Assembly (NCBI GenBank): GCA_021234155.1
Contig: JAJEKV010000055.1
Coordinates: forward strand, 2,843,090 to 2,907,089
Reading direction: 5' to 3'
Length of the DNA stretch: 64,000 nucleotides
Origin: Isoetes taiwanensis
Taxonomy: Eukaryota; Streptophyta; Lycopodiopsida; Isoetales; Isoetaceae
Shown here piece after piece: positions 57,375-64,000 of the stretch (positions are counted from its first letter, which is position 1; each line of letters starts with the position of its first letter). The notes beneath the pieces are model-generated. The model was not told the origin of the DNA. It saw nothing but the letters and a program-made list of their open reading frames with translations, and did not search any database. The position numbers and the translations under genes were made by a program.

Positions 57375-57605
57375 ATCAAGTGCTGTAAGTGCTTAACTGC
57401 TGTAAGTGCTGTAAGTGTTGTACAGGTAAATAAACATTCCAATAACAAACAAAAAAAAAGTTCAAAATGTTATATTTGTACATAAATGGCCTTCAAAATG
57501 TATAAAACTAGTAAAGTATCACCAAACATGCATAAAAATCATGAACAATAATTAGACTAAAATACAGGTCTAAGTGCTTCAAGTGCTTCAAGTGCTACAA
57601 GTCAA
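57375..57605. repeat. AAGTGCTGTA / AAGTGCTTC decamer-like repeats in a T2 intron
   Basis: AAGTGCTGTAAGTGCT-type phrases cluster at 57,383-57,425 and AAGTGCTTCAAGTGCTTCAA at 57,573-57,600. They flank an AT-rich intron of the transposase gene. AGTGC also features in the T2 subterminal region. Confidence 0.65.
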
Positions 57606-58593
57606 GATTACTTACATTGTATATATCGGAATCGATGAGTCAAGTTGGTAAAGAATTCATTTAGAAATCGAACGACATCTGCAGCACACTGGAGTTTTCT
57701 CCCATTATACTTCAGTTGTTCCTTTGTGAGAAATCTTTTTACCACTGCTCCTTGGCCATCATGCTCACCTTTTCCATGCGAGCTGGCAAAGAAATTCCAA
57801 ATAATCTCCTTCCCAAGATCTCTGTACCATCTACCCAAGAAAGAGAATGGTCTTGCAGACTTAAATTGAGATGAACAACCATCCTGACCATACATAATGC
57901 TTGGAATATTGAATACCATTTAACTCCAACCAAGTGGCATGTTTTAAGAGGCAATCTTTGTACAAATTCAAAGTCATGAGACTTCTCATCCGAAATATAG
58001 AAGTGACACTCTTTTATAATTTCTCTGTTATCATCTTTTTGCTTCATATCTTTTCTTTTCTTCTTGATGTCATTGCCATCCACATTTGTTTCCTTCCAAA
58101 CCCGTAAGTGATATGAACTAAAATGGATACCGGGTCATTGTGCCAATGACATGATTAAGCTTCCTCGCGAACTTTGAAACCATAGTTTTACGCAAAGTCA
58201 ATTACGTAAAACTATTGTGTCTTCTCCAAAACTTGCCAAACATTGTCTGAATTGTTTTGCTTGCCAATGAGCCTTGTAGTTGTGTGGCACAAATGCTGCC
58301 ATTGTTTTTCTTGCATGTTCCTGAAATTCAAAAGGGGTACCAGTCTTGTAGGCCAATCTTGTAACTTTAGTTGGTTTCTTCTTAGGGTTTCTCTTAGAAA
58401 CAGCTTCTTGCTGCAAGCAGTAGAATCAACAAATTAGTATAAATGACGTGATCCTTCTAACACAAACTCAACACTAACTTTTTCAAATACTTTCCAATCC
58501 ACCAGGTGTTCTAATGATTTACTTGTTTCCCTTGGACACTTTGGAATCCTATATAAAGTGGAATAGAGAAAGTACTGTAAGAGGATATTGAAG

Positions 58594-58693
58594 CTAGATA
58601 TCATAGAAATGAAAAGTTAAACAATATATATGACATATGTTATCTAGATATCATAGAAATGAAAAGTTAAACAATATATATGAGCTATGTTAA
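58594..58693. repeat. 50-bp tandem duplication in a T2 transposase intron
   Basis: CTAGATATCATAGAAATGAA and the following bases start at 58,594 and again at 58,644, offset 50, nearly identical. It lies in the intron between the Cys-rich exon and the next exon. Confidence 0.9.
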
Positions 58694-60204
58694 TAACTTA
58701 CCTCTTGAGACCACATTTCTTGCAGTGTCATCAAACATGCATGTTTGTGCCATTCATCTGCTTCTACTTTGGGGCATACCACATTTCTCCAATACTCACT
58801 TGTAGATTTGAAAATATTGTCCTTAGCATTGCATGTTGGACCTGGACCACATACCCTGCATTCGCATTTGCAATCTTTGTGCACACCATAAGGATCAGAC
58901 CTCATGTTATTAATTGCCTGCATGACAAAATCAAGGTGCATGTGGTACTGACAGCAGCAAGTCTCCCTTTCTTGCAATCTCCTAATATAGCTTGGTTTAA
59001 GCTTCTCAAAGGTTTGCTGGCATATATTGATCTCAGGATACTCTTTCCTGAATTGAAGATAAAACTGCAACTGATCATAACACAGATTCAGCAACAATAT
59101 CATGCAAAATACAGAAAAAAAAAAGGCAGAATGTGCTTACTTGTGTCACCTCCAGCAAATGAATAGGATGGTCAATCTTTTCACCTGTTTCACTAACATG
59201 TTTTCTCACATGTTTTTTATATGGTGAGATCCTAGTATTCTCATCCCAAAAATTCTTTATCTTACCTACTGCTTCATCTGAAAGTGCATCAGATCTTTTT
59301 CTCCTCTGAAACATTGACCAGGGACCTGCTTCAAATTCTGCATACACACGTCTCTGAAATGCTCTTGCTACAGTTCTTCTTGGAATAGATAGAAGCCTTG
59401 CTATTGCTGATTGATTCACTCCCTTTGTTGAAGATGCAGCCATTTGCAGTGTACTCCTTTTTGCTTGAAGAACATCAGTATTTCTATCATATTTTTGAGC
59501 TTGAAAAGTCTCTTTCACATTCAAAATTAAATCCCTCATAAGGGCATTTTCTTTTGGATCTGCTACATCAACATCGAGTGGAAGATGTTTAATCTTCTTG
59601 AAGAATCTCGATGCTAACTTCCCTTTGTCCACATTTGAGGCAAAAGTATTTGTAATTTCATTGAAATAATCTTCCAAATTTTTCGACAATTCCTGTAATC
59701 TTCTTTCACTCAAAACACCACAATCTTTGGTATTGGAAGGAGGATTGTTTTCCTTCTCTCTCTGTCTCTTCCTTTCTCGGGATTTTCTTCTATTTTCAGC
59801 TTGAATTTGCAAGAAAATCCTTCTTCTAGTTGAATCGATGCTTTCAGGGGAGCTTTCCATTGAAATTCACGAGACAGATTTCACGACTCGAATTATAATT
59901 CCAAATTGAAAATTCAATTGAAACAATGCAAAATTTGTTCGAATTGTATGAATTGGTATTGCAATTCTCTAATTGCAATTCCGAATTCTGATTTCTCCCG
60001 CCAACCACTAAAGGAAACTCCAACCATCCTCCCCGCCAACGGAGTTCCCGCGTCTTTGGAGATCCTAGTCACTGATCCCTGCCATTCCGGAATTGCATAT
60101 ACTATTCTTGGTGCATGCCAATTCTGTTTTAATTCGGTTGGACGTCACACGACTAAGGAGGTACTAAGCGTTTTCAGCACATAAAGCACATGTCCGGACA
60201 GTGC

Positions 60205-60234
60205 TTTTTGATCACCAGTATAGAATTTACACCC
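60205..60234 (-). repeat. T2 right terminal inverted repeat
   Basis: The reverse complement of the left end over 30 bases, without mismatch. TGCT at 60,235-60,238 is the right copy of the target duplication. Confidence 0.95.
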
Positions 60235-60238
60235 TGCT

Positions 60239-61075
60239 AAACCACGGGCAAGCGTGAGATTAATTTGTCTTTTGTAGTGTGTTGTATGGACCATTACAAA
60301 AGTACTGGCATCCCAAAGCTTAACAAGGAAGCATGTATTGAGATACTGCTTCTAGTGAGTGTGATGTTCCTGCACATTCCATCTGGAAAACCAATCTAAA
60401 CGTTTCTCATTCCAACAGGCTTTAAGACGTTGTGGACCCATGGCCATTATGTAGGCGAGATTTGGAAGTTGAGTATCCCCCCTTCTGACAACAAAGCATG
60501 TGACGTTCCAAAGCAGCCCATTATAGAGGCAAGAATCATATCTCTTGCAAAAGAAATGGATACAGAACCATGGGCTTGACTCCAATAACCCTTGAAAAAG
60601 GCTCTCTAGATGCATTCCAAATTTCCCAAAATGATAAGTGATATTACTAGCCTCCACCTCCACTCTATATAGAAGAACTGGTTCCACCAAAACCTTGAAC
60701 AAGTGTACATGATGGGACTAGTCATAAAGCTTCAGTTTGTGGCAAGTGTTCTACATGGCATAGCAAGCTTTTCAACTTGCCCTTACTTCTTGTTGGATAC
60801 AGGTCTTCCAGTATGCGGTGGTGGTGAACACTCCAAGGTTGTGAGCTTAATTAGTGAAGCTTGCTTGTCTATATTGCCTAGGAGATAATATCAGGATCAT
60901 CCTGGTCTTTGCCAAGTTAACCCACATCCAAGCTCTGGACAAGGCCATCTTAGTCATCAAATTAGTATATTCATGTAAGGTTAGTTCAGTCATAAGACCT
61001 AATGGATGACCATCTGTGCTAAAGCATGGGAAGTATTCCAGCATTATGCGTCATGAAAGAATACATGAGAAGTTA
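60239..61075 (-). pseudogene. LINE L-E, upstream part of ORF2 C-terminus (right of T2)
   Basis: The minus strand reads MFKVLVEPVLLYRVEV, matching MLFKVLVQTVILYGSPIW of L-A, then GPQRLKACWNEKRLDWFSRW. This is the segment that should lie upstream of the RYR..GRW motif found at 52.6 kb. Removing T2 and one TGCT joins the two halves in the right order and orientation. Confidence 0.65.
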
Positions 61076-61080
61076 ATCGG

Positions 61081-61925
61081 ATTAAATTAAATTGTTGTGG
61101 TTTTTAACATCCATGGAGTGATACAATGGAATGCAATAAGCTCATTACTAGTTAGGATCTAAAAGTGCCATCCCGTGGCGTTGTGTACGTTTTTCTAGCA
61201 ACTCCAGTATGTAAGATACTAGTGCAACAACTTCAGACATTTGTAGAAGTGCATGTGACGATTGAAGTGGGGCCAGGTTGCATATTTCGGTTTGATAGTT
61301 GTAAATACTGGACAAATCTGGAGTGTATGACGTTCATCTTCTAGAGTTCTTAGCTGGCAATATTCGCTAGACTACCTTGGTTCATCAACCTATCTACTCG
61401 TTTCAATTCGGAATTGGTATGCACATGTATGAATAGCTGCAATGCCTCGTCGTCTTTTCATTGTCGAGGTTGAAAATAGATATGCTTCCTGAACACTCCA
61501 CTTTGATAACCAATTTTGGCGTTTCTCCTTCCAACAAGCTTTTAGCCGTTGTTGACCCATGTTGTGTATGCCAAATTTGGCAGACCTGTATCGCTCATGC
61601 TTATAATACTACCAAGGCAGGCCCTACATAAGAGTATGTGCCTCGACTTTTCCATCTGTATTTTGGCCTACCCAATGACCCTCATCTCGAAAGTTCGCCC
61701 CCATTCTTATTAAAGAGGGAGGACTCTGATTAGCATTTCCAAGGTCTTGTCAAAAGGCAAAGGTCATGAGACCATATCAATTGCGCACTTAGAACCAATT
61801 ATGATGCCAAAGGGAGGCGTTCAAGTTCCAATGGAGGAGGGGACTCATTAGGAAGATGTTTGGCTGACTTAGAATCGATAGATCAATGTGAGTACATTCT
61901 TAATAAATAGATGTAGCCTCGCTTG
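61081..61925 (-). mobile_element. LINE L-F: 3' fragment with (TTTAA)n tail
   Basis: The left end has ATTAAATTAAATTG (the tail read on the minus strand). Next to it is TTTTTAACATCCATGGAG, the reverse of the CCATGGATGTTAAAAA end shared by other LINE ends here. The rest up to about 61,900 is a decayed ORF2 C-terminus on the minus strand (e.g. LLEGETPKLVIKVECSGS), with stops throughout. Confidence 0.6.
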
Positions 61926-61985
61926 AGTGTGTAAGCATAGAATAGAATAAAATAAATTTTTTAGCGTCCACGAAGACCAAGAGGT

Positions 61986-63502
61986 CTCAACCGTGGTGGG
62001 ATGAAGAATGTGCACAAGCTAGACGTGACTTTTATCATTCTTACACCAAGCTGGAAGCTAGAAAGAAATTTAAGAAGCTTATAAAAAAGAAAAAGGGAAT
62101 TTGGGAAAAGGAATGGCAAGAGAAGCTTCTACATGAACTCCAGTATTTTCCCAAGGATTTTTGGGCTAAACTGAAACCAGCAATATCTGCTGCAGGGGAT
62201 TTTAGTAGAGACGAGTTACTAGATTATGCTCGTGAGCTCTATACTGTGCCAGGGGCAGCCCCTATGGATTTAGTATCTGGAGACGTGCCAGATATATTTG
62301 ATGCAGAGGATGTAAAGATATCTTTGCAAAAGATGGCAAATGGGAAAGCTAGAGATACTGAAGGCTTTGTCATTGAGATGCTTAAATGGGGAGGGGAGAC
62401 TCTTCATGCTAAAGTGGCCGAGTTGTTTAACTTGGCGCTTAACGTTGGTTTTCCTAACCAATGGTGCCAGAACAGGATTGTGACTATTCTAAAAGCTGGG
62501 GATCCAACTTGTATTCAGAATTATCGCACTATTATGATTAGTAGTGTGATGGCTAAGCTCTTTGGGGCTATAATTGAGAAAAAAATTTCTGGTTGGGCTG
62601 ATACGCATGAGATGCGAGCCTTGGGCCAAGCAGGTTTCAGAAAAGATCACTCCACAGTGGATCACCTAGTAACCTTGCGCGTCATGGCAGAGGGAGCTAA
62701 GGGTGCAGGCCATGCATTATACTGTTGTTTTGTTGATTTTACGAAGGCATTCGATAGAGTACCTCGTACACATCTAGGAGCACGTTTGGATAAATTGGGT
62801 ATACCTATTCCATTACGAAAGGCAGTTTCACGGCTATACGAAAAAGTGTTGGTGGAACTTACATTTCCATTAGATGGCCTAGAGAAAGTAGAGAGCAATA
62901 TTGGGGTGAAGCAGGGGTGCCCTCTGTCACCCACACTTTTTGGTCTTTTTATTGATGAGATTGAGGCATGGTTAGTGAATGCGGATGTGGGAGTGGAGGT
63001 TGGTAAGTATTTTCTGAGACTTTTGCTTTATGCTGATGATGTGGTACTTGTTTCTAGGACTGCAACGGGTTTGCAGCATTTGTTGTATGTGCTGGAGCAG
63101 TTTTGCAAGAAAACTGGCATGAAAGTGAATAAAACTAAGACTAAAGTTATGGTCGTTGGTTCTCGAGAATCAATAGTAATGCATCTTGATGGGGAAACTC
63201 TGGAACAGGTAAAAAGATATAAATATTTGGGGATTGAGTTTACTAATGACTACAGGTGGTCTATGGCGGTGGGGAAACGTGTGTCTGGAGGCTTCCGTGC
63301 TTTGTATTATTCTCTGAGCCTGTGGCGACAAAGAAACATTTGGTGTTGGTCTCTTAGGAGGCTTATGTTTAAAGTGATGGTACAGACAGTTGTGCTTTAT
63401 GGTTGCCCAGCTTGGGGGCCAGGTTTAGCCAGGGCAAAGTGGATGGAAATTGAACAGGTACAGAAGAGATTTCTGCTAGAGGAGCTGGGGGTAAAAGTTT
63501 AA
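61986..63502 (+). pseudogene. L-G ORF2: reverse transcriptase, best-preserved LINE frame here
   Basis: An open frame of about 505 codons runs without interruption from the junction to the stop at 63,500-63,502. The linker (WWDEECAQARRDFYHSY, FPKDFWAKLKPAIS) leads into MANGKARDTEGFVIEMLKWG, GQAGFRKDHSTVDHLVTLRV, CCFVDFTKAFDRVP, KQGCPLSPTLFGLFIDEIE, the catalytic LLLYADDVVLVS and LEQFCKKTGMKVNKTKTKVM. It ends at VKV then TAA, where L-A and L-B continue (LGIKHTIPYAI), so the stop is a mutation. There is no endonuclease here because the segment starts after it. The length and near-lack of breaks make L-G the youngest LINE in the window. Confidence 0.88.
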
Positions 63503-64000
63503 ACTCCTTATGAGATGTTATTAGCAGAGGTGGGATTGTATCCGCTGGAGGTGGAAGCGTTGTTTCAAACTCTTACCTACTATCAGAGGATACAGAGTAT
63601 GGGGGATAATAGGATACCTAAGCAGGCCTTGATAGAATCTCAAACACAGCATCATGCAGGATGGTATACTCACCTTGTGGACTGGGTGGCTTTTTGGGGT
63701 ATGGATCTTGATGATCTCCCACTTACAGAGGTAGGTTTGCGTGCATATGTGATTGAGCGGGCATTACAGAAGATGTGGCCAATTGGCGATATTGGGGTAA
63801 AGCGAAATTTCTATAGACAAGAAGTTAATGCTATGGTAGTATATGAAGAGCAAGCCTACCTAAAGATGGAGCTTAGCCGAAAAAAACGGCAATTAATTGC
63901 TAAATTCAGACTTAGTTCTCATTCTTTGCAGATTGAAAAGGGACGAGAACAAGGGATCCCCAGAGAGCTGCGTTTCTGCCCATGTTGTTTTGAAGCACAA
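63503..64000 (+). pseudogene. L-G ORF2 C-terminal continuation
   Basis: After the TAA the same frame continues with PYEMLLAEVGLYPLEVEALF, the equivalent of PYAIILAETGMFPLELEALY in L-A. It later reaches KLSSHSLQIEKGR-like sequence and FCPCCFEAQ at the window edge, the start of the Cys/His motif. The element therefore continues beyond 64,000. Confidence 0.8.

Larger units (their letters stand above)
56655..59860 (-). pseudogene. T2 transposase gene, multi-exon, frame-broken
   Basis: Exons with good splice sites are 59,860-59,141, 59,064-58,702, 58,548-58,479 and 58,410 to about 58,200; later blocks follow down to about 56,660. The N-terminus is basic (RRKSRERKRQREKEN), then VNQSAIARLLSIPRRTVA, an HTH-like block, and GPWSMFQRRKRSD. 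The Cys-rich exon has ETCCCQYH, CKCECRVCGPGPTC. The core has HNYKAHWQAKQFRQC, VIDFA (first Asp, followed by a stop), FYISDEKSHD, YGQDGCSSQFKSARPF (second Asp) and FASSHGKGEHDGQGAVVKR (third acidic residue). The C-terminus has RYFWEIDPHSIDRSERYD, SCFCMSCQQGKW, VGDNFA and GYYYKQLEGELSFQLLLDKP. Frame shifts occur near 58,725, 58,200-58,090 and 57,930. It is longer at the C-terminus than the T1 copy, which seems truncated there. ATG at 59,860 is a plausible start. Confidence 0.82.
52923..60234. mobile_element. T2: complete 7.3-kb DNA transposon related to T1, with cargo
   Basis: The 30-bp terminal inverted repeats are identical, starting GGGTGTAAATTC. TGCT is duplicated outside both ends (52,919-52,922 and 60,235-60,238). 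It lies inside LINE L-E. The gene content from the left is: accessory coiled-coil/RING-like gene (+), a HAD-phosphatase relic (+), and the transposase (-). The transposase and accessory gene are convergent, as in T1. The genes carry several frame breaks although the ends are perfect, which suggests mobilisation by transposase supplied from another copy. Classification as Sola-like rests on the 4-bp duplication and core motifs only. Confidence 0.9.
61930..64000. mobile_element. LINE L-G: insertion with apparent 5' inversion, runs off the window
   Basis: 61,930-61,983 is a LINE 3' end on the minus strand: tail TTTATTTTATTCTATTCTAT, then GTCTTCGTGGACGCTAAAAA. Directly joined at about 61,984 is a plus-strand ORF2 segment starting PWWDEECAQARRD. 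A tailed 3' end fused head to head with an inverted upstream segment is the structure left by twin priming. Two independent insertions are the alternative. Confidence 0.6.

Noticed and set aside
52923-60234. Assignment of T2 to hAT, CACTA or MULE
   Set aside because: The target duplication is 4 bp, the ends start GGGT, and no hAT dimerisation, CACTA terminal or MULE core motif was seen.

Overview
This is eukaryotic DNA from a land plant with a large, repeat-packed genome. Reading frames are short and broken, introns follow GT..AG rules, and there are no operons or bacterial ribosome binding sites. Poly(T)/poly(A) runs and microsatellites are frequent. The LINE types (APE endonuclease plus reverse transcriptase, microsatellite tails), a plant-style DLNG FCP1-like relic and a bacterial-type amino-methyltransferase relic together suggest a fern or another seed-free plant. 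That is inference, and I cannot name the species. No intact host gene is certain.

Layout. 1-9.2 kb: a full-length but mutated LINE (L-A, about 1,210-5,028 +), unassigned sequence, then a minus-strand gene relic with an N4/N6 DNA-methyltransferase domain (7,728-9,104) next to an array of GTATTCCGGAATAC palindromes. 9.8-22.1 kb: a nest. A DUF7869-type transposase gene (about 16,331-20,877 +) is split by a 5'-truncated LINE (L-B, 17,179-about 19,740 -). It is preceded by a complete 5.9-kb DNA transposon, T1 (10,386-16,321), with 27-bp inverted repeats and a 4-bp target duplication. 22.2-28.3 kb: a second LINE lineage (L-C, minus) with an ORF1 RNA-binding domain, about 200-bp tandem repeats and an upstream Cys-rich ORF. 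28.3-45.7 kb: gene-poor sequence with diverged repeats, one 339-bp MITE-like element, LINE 3' ends and possible exons of an unknown gene. 45.7-50.5 kb: a third LINE (L-D, plus) followed by an inverted copy of a repeat family also seen at 29.2-30.2 kb. 52.3-61.1 kb: a LINE remnant (L-E, minus) cut in two by T2 (52,923-60,234), a 7.3-kb relative of T1 with 30-bp perfect inverted repeats and a TGCT duplication. 61.1-64.0 kb: further LINE pieces, one arranged as expected from a 5' inversion.

The most interesting system is the T1/T2 family. Both copies have ends starting GGGT, 4-bp target duplications, and two convergent genes. One gene is a multi-exon transposase with a Cys-rich middle and a D..D..(E/D) core. 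The other encodes a coiled-coil protein with a RING-like Cys/His motif. The two copies are strongly diverged, so the pairing looks maintained. T2 also carries a relic of a plant FCP1-like (HAD) phosphatase. The 4-bp duplications and the catalytic motifs are compatible with the Sola superfamily (DDD transposases), but this could not be tested here.
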